Assembly (NCBI GenBank): GCA_963676905.2
Contig: CAXXVE010000001.1
Location: 2,046,001 to 2,110,000, forward strand
Length of the DNA: 64,000 nt
Direction: 5' to 3'
From: Oceanispirochaeta sp963676905
Lineage (GTDB): Bacteria; Spirochaetota; Spirochaetia; DSM-2461
How positions within the stretch are numbered: the stretch's first letter is position 1; every line of letters starts with the position of its first letter. The position numbers and the translations under genes are program-made. Positions 51,501 to 58,648 of this stretch are shown in pieces. The notes beneath the pieces were generated by a model. It worked only from the letters and a program-made list of their open reading frames with translations. It was not told the DNA's origin and did not search any database.

Positions 51501-51597
51501 CCGTCTGCAGAATCTTTCGGATCTTCAGAACACCGCATTAATTCACAAACCCTTTACAATGAAGGATCTTATCGGAAAGATCCGGGAACTTATGTAG
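48541..51597 (+). CDS. Hybrid histidine kinase with ABC-type substrate-binding sensor domain
   Basis: A 1,018-residue sensor. The start is the ATG at 48541 (signal peptide RKLCLIFVVLLSVLSPLYSS). Residues ~30-340 form a periplasmic ABC_sub_bind-type domain (DILLLFSYHPGHTWEDSVYL, FSLIVAVDDNALQFLAGRG, FCGVNDYG). One membrane helix follows (ITIQILTLSLLILLLLISLL), then a PAS domain (LSSIGDGVISTDTDARIVFM), a second PAS-like region, and a kinase with His661 in GGISHEFNNLLQIILGYSQL. ATPase boxes: INLCLNSRDAM, DNGSGINKDIL, GTGLGLSIVYG. A C-terminal receiver carries Asp954 in FLLDVIMPEMGG. No partner regulator is adjacent; the ligand is unknown. Confidence 0.92.
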   Translation: MRKLCLIFVVLLSVLSPLYSSQGFQSQESPDILLLFSYHPGHTWEDSVYLEMLKGINNTLPAASITLEYMDSKRNSPEKVEEDVYSQLSSYDSRRFSLIVAVDDNALQFLAGRGRNLFPEASIVFCGVNDYGLVKDSLRTRHTGVVSRVNLADTLALAMKLIPDLKKVYVIVDATPTGAGNKNMVLEQKKELRGELKRLEFSFLGENLLTTEELVSRSSALEDDSILLLTSWYRDKEGRFISESEFLGLLGEAASVPVFNLLHLRPGILGGKVTSGTVQADIAVDQIRSIASGTPAGSIPVVSGDTTVYAIDQQRLRKWGFKENRLPKDYIPLNSLELSTYRITIQILTLSLLILLLLISLLIRQTWLLNRSSLDLSRQKNELYTTLSSIGDGVISTDTDARIVFMNTMAQSMTGWSLKEAEGLPVSRVFVLENSRTGEAVNGPVEKVLELNRRVFLDPGTQLVNKNGDRLSISDSASPIRDPRAGTMLGAIVVFRDITESERIQQTLQNEQRRLRDAQAMALVGNWEYDPAEDSYWYSREVYSLTSTTRNESGDSSTLDFMAKLFPSWIRGSELPVELAEKQSRIKSIMAVTGNDGIDQILHLVARRVVNPETGREIVAGIIQDFSELSQTRAALKASQDQLRQAARMEAVGKLAGGISHEFNNLLQIILGYSQLLKDEFEGEKEMEYLEPILKTAASARNLTRQLLLFSRTENMNFQDFSLSSLIHSLIPILGRLLEENIFLESELEGHDDWVHADKHQIEQVLINLCLNSRDAMTAGGRIVIRQSILSAPYSFPGLEGFIPAGDYVELTVQDNGSGINKDILPEIFDPFFTTKSRDKGTGLGLSIVYGIIRQHQGYLNIETGSDRGTTFHIYLPRISSSEEERNETEQRYPEISPVKGFVYMAEDDPMVRQLSETMLRKSGFETRSFVNGKELVDALEKKKDDEIGLFLLDVIMPEMGGVQAFNIIRSMGYDRPVLFMSGYTEDRLQNLSDLQNTALIHKPFTMKDLIGKIRELM

Positions 51598-51611
51598 GGT
51601 CAGGAGTCATT

Positions 51612-52352
51612 ATGCCCAGGGTTATTACATCCTATCACAGTATTATGGAGAGCATGAAAACAGCAGACGGCTGTCTCTATCTCTCTAAAACAAATAAAAG
51701 AATCTCCCAGCTTGAAGAGACCGCAGGAAAGAAGGGAATCAGGATTGAGAGAATCACTCCCGCGGAGATGGACAAAATGAGCGGTTCAGAGGGCCACAAG
51801 GGTGCTCTGTTTATTGCGAAATCATCCGCCGCTGCAGAGACCGGAACAGCCCGCCGCTACAAGGACCTCAAAGAGTTTGTCGCCGCCAGGGAAGGGGATG
51901 ACAATCTCCTGGTTCTTCTTCTGGACGGGATTACTGACCCCCACAACCTGGGAGCCATACTCAGGTCGGCAGACCAGTTTTCTGTGGACCTTGTGCTTCT
52001 ACCTGCCAACAGATCCGTGGGAATCAACTCCACCGTCGCCAAGGTTTCCGTAGGTGCCCATGCCTGGGTTCCCACACTTCAGATCAACAATGCCGCCCGG
52101 GCCCTTGAGTCTCTCAAGGATGCGGGATTCTGGATCTACGGCGCCGATATGGGAGGCTCCACAGCGGCACAGACCGACCTGAAAGGAAAAACCTGTATCG
52201 TCATGGGCTCCGAAGGCAAGGGAATCTCCCGTCTTCTGAAGGAGAACTGCGACACCATGGTAAGCATCCCGATGAACGGGCATGTAGACTCTCTCAATGT
52301 GTCTGTTGCCGCAGGAATCTTAATGTATGAGGTCGTCCGCCAGAGAGGCTGA
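51612..52352 (+). CDS. rlmB: 23S rRNA 2'-O-ribose methyltransferase (RlmB/TrmH family)
   Basis: A 246-residue SPOUT methyltransferase. The N-terminal substrate-binding domain (residues ~1-85) precedes the knot: motif 1 LLLDGITDPHNLGAILRSAD, motif 2 IVMGSEGKGISRLL, motif 3 VSIPMNGHVDSLNVSVAAGI. RlmB methylates G2251 in E. coli 23S rRNA; other TrmH members act on tRNA, so the target is by family only. The last 33 bases overlap the convergent patB gene. Confidence 0.88.
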   Translation: MPRVITSYHSIMESMKTADGCLYLSKTNKRISQLEETAGKKGIRIERITPAEMDKMSGSEGHKGALFIAKSSAAAETGTARRYKDLKEFVAAREGDDNLLVLLLDGITDPHNLGAILRSADQFSVDLVLLPANRSVGINSTVAKVSVGAHAWVPTLQINNAARALESLKDAGFWIYGADMGGSTAAQTDLKGKTCIVMGSEGKGISRLLKENCDTMVSIPMNGHVDSLNVSVAAGILMYEVVRQRG

Positions 52353-53504
52353 CAGCCGTTCAAGTCCCTCCCGGAGGATACTCCGGGGGCATCCATAGTT
52401 CAGTCTGAAGAATCCTTCTCCCCCCTGGCCGAACCAGGTCCCTTCAACAAGGGCGATCTTTCCCCTGTTCTGGAGGCGGTCCTGGATCTCATTGTGATCA
52501 AGTCCTGTTCCCCTGAAGTCTATCCAGCCTATAAATCCGGCATCCGGTTTCATCAGTTTTACTCCGGGAAGGTTGTTCTCAAAGTACTCTTCAATATAGG
52601 AGATGTTCTCCCTCAGATAGATCTTCAGGGCTATAAGCCACTCTGCACCCTCTTTGTAAACAGCCTCACCCATGGCCAGAGCCAGGGCCGACCCCTCCTG
52701 TATTGAGAAGGCCTTCTGGCCGTCTGTGTAGATCAGCTTCTTTTCGGGAGAGCCGAAAACGGCAATCGACAGTTTCTCCCCGGCAATGTTAAAGGTCTTT
52801 GACGGAGCCATCAGGGTCATGGAATTCTCGGCGGCCTCCTTTCCAAGAGAAGCAAAGGGGATATGGGGCCTCTCTCCCAGAACAAGGTCTGCATGAATCT
52901 CATCGGAGACAACAAAAACACCGTTCTTTCTGCAGATGTCTGAAACCCTTTTCAGCTCCTCTTCAGTCCATACCCGTCCGCCGGGATTGTGGGGGCTGCA
53001 GAGGAGAAGCATTGTTGTTTCAGGCCGGGAAGCCTTCTCTTCCAGATCTTCAAAATCCATATGGTATCTTGCTCCGTTCATCACAAGCTCATTGACAAGA
53101 GGCTCCCTGTGATTCCGGATTATCATATTGCGGAAGGGCTGGTAGACAGGTTCCTGAAGGATTACAGAGTCTCCGGGAGCTGAAAAGAGGTGTACCGCCA
53201 GACTCATGGCCCCTACAATCCCCGGTGTAAAGCATATATCCGACATGGGCACTGCCCAGTTGTGCTCCCGTTCAGCCCAGTCCTGCCAGGCCTTGAGAAA
53301 TCCCCTTTCGCTGGCGGGGTAGCCGAATATTCCATGGTCAGCCTTCTCCTTCAGCACCTCTGTGACAATAGAGGGTGAGGCAAAGTCCATATCCGCCACC
53401 CAGAAGGGGAGGAGGTCATCGCTGCCGAAGCGGGCCTTCAGGACCTTCTGGTCCCATTTGGCGGCATTGCTGTTTTTTCTGTCTATAATTCTGTCAAAAT
53501 CCAT
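52320..53504 (-). CDS. patB: PLP-dependent aminotransferase / cystathionine beta-lyase (MalY/PatB family)
   Basis: A 394-residue fold-type I enzyme. Motifs: NAAKWDQKVLKARFGSDDLL with PFWVADMDFASP, the MalY/PatB start; SPHNPGGRVWTEEELKRV; SDEIHADLVLGERPHIPFAS; PSKTFNIAGEKLS with the PLP Lys; and FFRLNYGCPRSILREGLERL. PatB-type enzymes cleave cystathionine or cysteine; MalY also modulates maltose regulation in E. coli. Here it may contribute to sulfur amino-acid metabolism. AAGGAG precedes the ATG. The 3' end overlaps rlmB by 33 bases. Confidence 0.9.
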   Translation of the reverse strand: MDFDRIIDRKNSNAAKWDQKVLKARFGSDDLLPFWVADMDFASPSIVTEVLKEKADHGIFGYPASERGFLKAWQDWAEREHNWAVPMSDICFTPGIVGAMSLAVHLFSAPGDSVILQEPVYQPFRNMIIRNHREPLVNELVMNGARYHMDFEDLEEKASRPETTMLLLCSPHNPGGRVWTEEELKRVSDICRKNGVFVVSDEIHADLVLGERPHIPFASLGKEAAENSMTLMAPSKTFNIAGEKLSIAVFGSPEKKLIYTDGQKAFSIQEGSALALAMGEAVYKEGAEWLIALKIYLRENISYIEEYFENNLPGVKLMKPDAGFIGWIDFRGTGLDHNEIQDRLQNRGKIALVEGTWFGQGGEGFFRLNYGCPRSILREGLERLSASLADDLIH

Positions 53505-53547
53505 ATCAGGCTCCTTAAAATGTCTGCAGCCGGCAGTTCCGCCGGGG

Positions 53548-54483
53548 TTATAGATAAGTCTGGATAATTGTAATTCCAGCCATTGTCGTCAGTGCGGCCA
53601 GGGCGGTTGTGATCATAACAATCAGGGCTGCCAGATCTCCGTCGTTGTCCATGGCTTCTGCCATAATATGTCCGGAAACTGCGGCGGGAGCCCCTGTTAT
53701 AAGGAATATCATGCCCAGCTCTTCCTGCCTGTACCCTAGATTATAGAAAATAATCACTCCTGCCGCAGGAAAAACAACAACTTTCAGCAGCGAGGCCCAG
53801 AGAGCCTTTACTCCCTTTTCTCTGAAACCTCTGGCGCTCAGGGAGGCTCCAATATTGATAAGGGCCAGGGGCAGTGCCAGGTCCGCCAGGTACTTGAGGA
53901 GCTGACGGAGCACCACCGGGACGGGAATGCCAAGTACTGATACCAGTATTCCTGCGGCAACCGCCAGGATAAGGGGGTTGGTAATGATGCTTTTCAGAGA
54001 TTTTATAAGTCCCGCAGGGCTGAGGCCGTGGAGCGGCAGGGTCAGGGCGGTTACGGCCAGTATATTGAAAAGAGGCAGCATAAACGCAAGGATCATGGTT
54101 CCCCGGGCCGCCATGGCCTCGCCGTAGAGGCTGAGGATCAGGGCTATGCCTATAATAACGATATTGCCGCGGAAACTGCCCTGGATAAAGGCACCCTTCT
54201 GCCTGACATCACTGAACCTTATGGTAATGACTCCCGAGAGCAGGGCCATGACAACGGTCATGGTACAGATAATCAGGATTTCCTTCACATAAAATACCTG
54301 CGAAAAGTCAAGAACCGAGATCTTCTGGAAGGCCAATGCAGGGAGTGCCAGTTTAAAACCTATGAGAGAGGCGGCCCTTGTGAATTCCGGGCCTACAACC
54401 CTCCGGGATTTCAACACAGAACCGATAACAATCAGAAGAAAGACAGGGAAAACCCCCTGAAAGGCAAATACAATGATGTCCAT
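53548..54483 (-). CDS. AEC-family transporter (auxin efflux carrier type)
   Basis: A 311-residue permease with about ten membrane helices in two halves. Family features: FAFQGVFPVFLLIVIGSVLK at the N-terminus, SFRGNIVIIGIALILSLYGE in the middle, ADLALPLALINIGASLSARG, and ITGAPAAVSGHIMAEAMDND near the end. I favour the ATG at 54483 because membrane helix one begins right there; the frame extends to 54528 without an RBS. Known members export malate, auxin or similar acids. A small CCGGC/GCCGG hairpin (53530-53545) lies between it and patB. Confidence 0.85.
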   Translation of the reverse strand: MDIIVFAFQGVFPVFLLIVIGSVLKSRRVVGPEFTRAASLIGFKLALPALAFQKISVLDFSQVFYVKEILIICTMTVVMALLSGVITIRFSDVRQKGAFIQGSFRGNIVIIGIALILSLYGEAMAARGTMILAFMLPLFNILAVTALTLPLHGLSPAGLIKSLKSIITNPLILAVAAGILVSVLGIPVPVVLRQLLKYLADLALPLALINIGASLSARGFREKGVKALWASLLKVVVFPAAGVIIFYNLGYRQEELGMIFLITGAPAAVSGHIMAEAMDNDGDLAALIVMITTALAALTTMAGITIIQTYL

Positions 54484-54687
54484 ATACACTTTTTTAGCAT
54501 TTGAGGAGCATCGGGTAAAGCAATTCATCGATGCGTATTTGTCAATACTAAATATTATTACAAAAATGTATTATGTGTAGACTTTAAAGGACGGATCGAT
54601 ATAGTATTTGTGCCAATAACCAATTTTAATCAGGGACGGCGCACCCTGCAGGCTGCTCCGTTCCGCAATTTTTAAGGAGAAGATCAA

Positions 54688-56384
54688 ATGAGTTATGATC
54701 ACAGGAAGTACAAACCCTTCCCCCCCGTTTCGCTCACCGACCGGACATGGCCTGAAAAGACCATTACAAAGGCACCTCGCTGGTGCAGTGTTGACCTACG
54801 AGACGGAAACCAGGCTCTACCCGTACCCATGAGTGTGGAAGAGAAGCTGGAACTATTTGACCTACTCCTGAAAATTGGTTTTAAGGAAATTGAAATCGGA
54901 TTTCCCTCGGCGTCCCAGACAGAATTTGACTATCTGAGAACTCTTATCGACAGAAATCTTATTCCCGATGATGTGACGATTCAGCTGCTGACCCAGTCGC
55001 GGGAGCACCTGATCCGCCGTTCCTTCGAAGCCATCAAGGGGTGCAAGAATGTTGTTATGCACTTCTACAACTCCACATCCACGGTTCAGAGAGATGTTGT
55101 ATTCAAGAAGGACAGAGAGGAAATTATAAGAATTGCCGTCGAAGGCGCCAGGCTTATCAAGGAAATAGCCGCAGAGTATCCCGACACAAACCTCAGCTAC
55201 GAGTACAGCCCCGAAAGCTTTACCGGAACCGAGCTTGATTTTGCCGTTGAGATTTGCGAAGCGGTGATGGATGTTCTTGAGCCTACTCCCGAAAAGAAGC
55301 TGATCCTCAATCTCCCCGCCACCGTGGAGATGCATACACCCAATATCCACGCCGACCAGATCGAGTGGTTTTCAAGAAATATCAAGAACCGCGACTGTGT
55401 CCTGATCTCTCTTCATACCCACAATGACAGGGGAACCGGTGTAGCAGCCGCGGAACTGGCCCTGATGGCAGGCGCCGACAGGGTTGAGGGGACTCTCTTC
55501 GGAAATGGAGAGCGGACAGGAAACACCGATCTGATCACCATGGCCATGAACCTCTACTCCCAGGGAGTGGACCCCTGCCTCGACTTTTCGGATATCGAAC
55601 ATATAACAAATGTATACAAGCGCTGCACCCGGATGAATGTGCATGAGCGTCATCCCTATGCGGGTGAACTGGTCTACACAGCCTTCTCAGGCTCCCACCA
55701 GGATGCCATCAAGAAGGGTCTGGAGCACAATAAATCTTCCAGGTCTGCTTTCTGGGATGTTCCCTATCTTCCCCTGGACCCCTCGGACCTGGGTCGGGAG
55801 TATGAGGCGATTATCAGAATCAACAGCCAGTCTGGAAAGGGCGGCGTCGCCTACATTCTGGACGCGCAGTTCGGATACAAGCTTCCCAAGGCAATGCATC
55901 CCGAGTTTTCCAGAACCATACAGAAGATTACCGATGAAACCGGGAAAGAGCTAAGGGCAGCGATATCTTTAATGAATTCAGCAAAGAGTATCTTGAGATC
56001 AAATCCCCCTGGTCCCTTGTAAACTACGAGATCAACGCCAGGCTTGATGTAGATGACAAGGGTGATGAGGTTCAGAGTGTGGGAATCAACTGTTCCCTGA
56101 AGTACAATGGTGAACTGATGAAGCTTGAAGGTCAGGGAAATGGTCCCATCGACGCCTTCTTCCATGCTCTGCAGGCCACTTCCGCACCGAAGGTTCACTT
56201 CATCTCCTATGACGAGCACGCCCTGAGTGAAGGGGCTGACTCCCAGGCGGTCTGTTATATTCAGGTCGCCGACAGCAAGGGACGCTCTCATTTCGGAGTC
56301 GGTGTCGACAACAGCATCAATGCGGCTTCACTGAAGGCCCTGCTCTGTGCGCTGAACCGAATTGAAGCCTCTCTGGCCGACTGA
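54688..56384 (+). CDS. leuA: 2-isopropylmalate synthase, split by a one-base frameshift
   Basis: First committed enzyme of leucine synthesis; it condenses acetyl-CoA with 2-ketoisovalerate. The first frame (54688-56022) has WCSVDLRDGNQALPVPMSVE, HTHNDRGTGVAAAELALMAG, FGNGERTGNTDL, then DAQFGYKLPKAMHPEFSRTI. At about 55954-55958 the reading slips: continuing one base back gives SDIFNEFSKEYLEIKSPWSL and the regulatory C-terminal domain through VGVDNSINAASLKALLCALN to the stop at 56382-56384. The two parts make about 565 residues, the normal length of the long LeuA form. The cause may be a missing G in AAGGGC (sequencing error), a recent mutation, or recoding. RBS AAGGAG is before the ATG. Confidence 0.85.
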
Positions 56385-56447
56385 TATTTGTAATTATTAA
56401 CAGCGGGTTCCGGCAGGTCCGGAGCCCCCTATACAGGAGAAATGAAA

Positions 56448-57509
56448 ATGTCTTATAAAGTAGCCGTCCTCCCCGGTGACGGAATCGGACCGGAAGTGAT
56501 GGATTCTGCACTGCAGGTCCTTGCAAAAGTGGAAGAAAAATTCGGATTCAAACTGGAGCTTACTAAAGGGCTGATCGGCGGGTCCGCCTACGATGAGACC
56601 GGATCTCCTCTCCCCGATGCGACAAAAAAAATCTGCCAGGAGGCCGATGCGGTTCTCCTCGGTTCTATAGGCGGCCCCAAATGGGACGGTCTTCCCCCTG
56701 AGCTCACTCCCGAGCTGGGCGGCCTTCTTGCCCTGCGGAAGATGCTGAAGCTCTATGCGAATCTCCGCCCCGCGGTAATCTATGAAGAGCTGAAGGCCAT
56801 GAGTCCCCTCTCAGAGAAGGTCCTCTCCGAAAAGGTTGACCTTCTGACTGTGAGAGAGCTTGCCCATGGAATCTATTTCGGCGAGCCCAAAGAGCTTACC
56901 GATGATATGGGTCTTGATACCATGGTCTACACAAAAGAGCAGGTTCAGAGAATTGCAAAACAGGGATTCGAAGCCGCACAGAGACGGAATAAAAAACTCT
57001 GCTCTGTCGACAAGGCCAATGTCCTTTCCAGCTCCAAGCTCTGGAGAAAGGTCGTGACCGAAATGGCCGCGGACTACCCCGATGTCGAGCTGAGCCATAT
57101 GTATGTTGACAACGCCGCCATGCAGCTGATGCTCAATCCCCTGCAGTTTGACGTAATTGTGACATCCAATCTCTTCGGGGACATCCTCTCCGACGAGTCC
57201 GCCGCCATCTGCGGTTCACTGGGAATGCTGCCCTCCGCCTCACTGGGCGAGAAGATCAGCCTCTTTGAACCCTCCGGCGGTTCGGCTCCTGATATTGCAG
57301 GTAAAGGAATAGCCAACCCCATTGCGCAGATCCTCTCTCTGGCTATGATGCTTGAGATCTCCTTTGATCTCAATGATGCCGCCACTGCTATCAGAAGCGC
57401 TGTGGATGAGTGTGTGAAAGGCGGGATCAGAACCGGTGATATTATCGATCCAGGCATGAGCCCTGTTTCTACCAAAGAGATGACCGAGGCTATTATCAGC
57501 CGCATCTGA
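56448..57509 (+). CDS. leuB: 3-isopropylmalate dehydrogenase
   Basis: A 353-residue NAD-dependent oxidative decarboxylase of leucine synthesis. Motifs: KVAVLPGDGIGPEVMDSALQ, LLGSIGGPKWDGLP, LRKMLKLYANLRPAV, VRELAHGIYFGEPKE, DKANVLSSSKLWRKVV, NLFGDILSDESAAICGSLGM and EPSGGSAPDIAGKGIANPIA. I prefer the ATG at 56448 (AGGAG eight bases upstream) over the one at 56442, which is only two bases from the RBS. It lies 63 bases after leuA; leuCD are not in the window. Confidence 0.93.
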   Translation: MSYKVAVLPGDGIGPEVMDSALQVLAKVEEKFGFKLELTKGLIGGSAYDETGSPLPDATKKICQEADAVLLGSIGGPKWDGLPPELTPELGGLLALRKMLKLYANLRPAVIYEELKAMSPLSEKVLSEKVDLLTVRELAHGIYFGEPKELTDDMGLDTMVYTKEQVQRIAKQGFEAAQRRNKKLCSVDKANVLSSSKLWRKVVTEMAADYPDVELSHMYVDNAAMQLMLNPLQFDVIVTSNLFGDILSDESAAICGSLGMLPSASLGEKISLFEPSGGSAPDIAGKGIANPIAQILSLAMMLEISFDLNDAATAIRSAVDECVKGGIRTGDIIDPGMSPVSTKEMTEAIISRI

Positions 57510-57532
57510 TCCATTGTTATTGAAATTTCAAG

Positions 57533-57563
57533 GGCCGCCGGAGAACTCTTCGGCGGCCTTTTT
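57533..57563 (+). terminator. Rho-independent terminator after leuB
   Basis: GGCCGCCG (57533-57540), loop GAGAACTCTT, CGGCGGCC (57551-57558), then TTTTT. A strong intrinsic terminator that separates leuAB from the sulfur operon. Confidence 0.93.
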
Positions 57564-57731
57564 CTGTTATGCCTCTGTTAAGAGCTCCCTTCCCGCTCTG
57601 CATCGGGCAAAAGATGTACCCGTCTTTTTAACTCCTTTATTTAAAACAGTTTATCTGTTTTTCTGCAGCATCCTTTTTTTACTTTTCTTAAAAACACCCT
57701 GTTAAGATTTATTAATATACCCTCTTTTATT

Positions 57732-57761
57732 TTGACAGAATCCCTCTGCTGTTTTTACTGT
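57732..57761 (+). promoter_or_regulatory. Possible sigma-70 promoter directly before cysD
   Basis: TTGACA (57732-57737) is a perfect -35 box; TACTGT (57756-57761) follows 18 bases later as a weak -10. The start of transcription would fall on or beside the cysD ATG at 57767, and no RBS is visible, so cysD mRNA may be leaderless. The rest of the 57564-57766 gap is T-rich and holds no gene. Confidence 0.45.
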
Positions 57762-57766
57762 GAGTC

Positions 57767-58648
57767 ATGGACCAACTCGACGAATTAGAAAGTATCGGCG
57801 TCCGGATCCTCCGTGAAGCCTACTCAAATTTCAAGAACCTGTGCATGCTCTGGTCGATAGGCAAAGACAGCACGGTTATGCTGTGGCTGGCCCGTAAAGC
57901 CTTTTACGGTCATGTTCCCTTTCCCCTGATACATATCGATACTCACTTTAAAATTCCTGAGATGATCGAGTACAGGGACCGACTGACCCGGGAGTGGAAC
58001 CTGCCCATGGTCTACGGTGAGAATACCGATGCCCTCAAGGCACGGCAGACTTTTCCCGACGGCAATACCGACCGCCTGACATGCTGCCGCCTGCTGAAGG
58101 CAGAGGCTTTGAAGAATACCCTGAACGGAAACTGGACCCGCTATCGTTTCAATCACAGCAGCGACTGCTATGAAGTGGATGAGGACAGGGAGATGTATAC
58201 GGGTGTGATTGTCGGGGTCCGGGCGGACGAGGAGGGGTCCCGTTCCAAGGAACGCTACTTCAGCCCCCGTGACAAGGAGAATATCTGGGATGTGGGGGAT
58301 CAGCCCCCTGAGTTCTGGAACCAGTTCAAGACCGACTTCGCTCCCGGGACCCATGTGAGAATCCATCCTCTTCTGGACTGGACCGAAACAAATATCTGGG
58401 AGTATATCCAGCGGGAGAAGATCCCCACGGTCTCCCTCTACTACAATCAGGGCTCCGGCAGGCGCTACCGCTCACTGGGTTGCGGCCCCTGTACCCATCC
58501 AGTCGAGTCATCAGCAGGGAATGTTACCGAAATAATTGAAGAACTGAAGACAGGCAAGTTTTCCAATATTGCCGAACGATCCGGCCGCGCTCAGGACAAA
58601 GACGACGGCGGGGGACTTGAGACCCTCAGAAGAGACGGGTACATGTGA
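57767..58648 (+). CDS. cysD: Sulfate adenylyltransferase subunit 2
   Basis: A 293-residue catalytic subunit of ATP sulfurylase, which makes adenosine 5'-phosphosulfate (APS) from sulfate and ATP. Motifs: LCMLWSIGKDSTVMLWLARK (PP-loop), PLIHIDTHFKIPEMIEYRD, GVRADEEGSRSKERYFSPRD, DWTETNIWEYIQREKIP and SLGCGPCTHPVESSA. Near-identical in layout to E. coli CysD. Its stop TGA overlaps the cysN ATG. It is the first gene of a five-gene operon. Confidence 0.94.
   Translation: MDQLDELESIGVRILREAYSNFKNLCMLWSIGKDSTVMLWLARKAFYGHVPFPLIHIDTHFKIPEMIEYRDRLTREWNLPMVYGENTDALKARQTFPDGNTDRLTCCRLLKAEALKNTLNGNWTRYRFNHSSDCYEVDEDREMYTGVIVGVRADEEGSRSKERYFSPRDKENIWDVGDQPPEFWNQFKTDFAPGTHVRIHPLLDWTETNIWEYIQREKIPTVSLYYNQGSGRRYRSLGCGPCTHPVESSAGNVTEIIEELKTGKFSNIAERSGRAQDKDDGGGLETLRRDGYM

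Noticed and set aside
57564..57766. SAM or other sulfur riboswitch before cysD
   Set aside because: The region is T-rich without the stems expected of an S-box; a promoter directly before the ATG explains it better.
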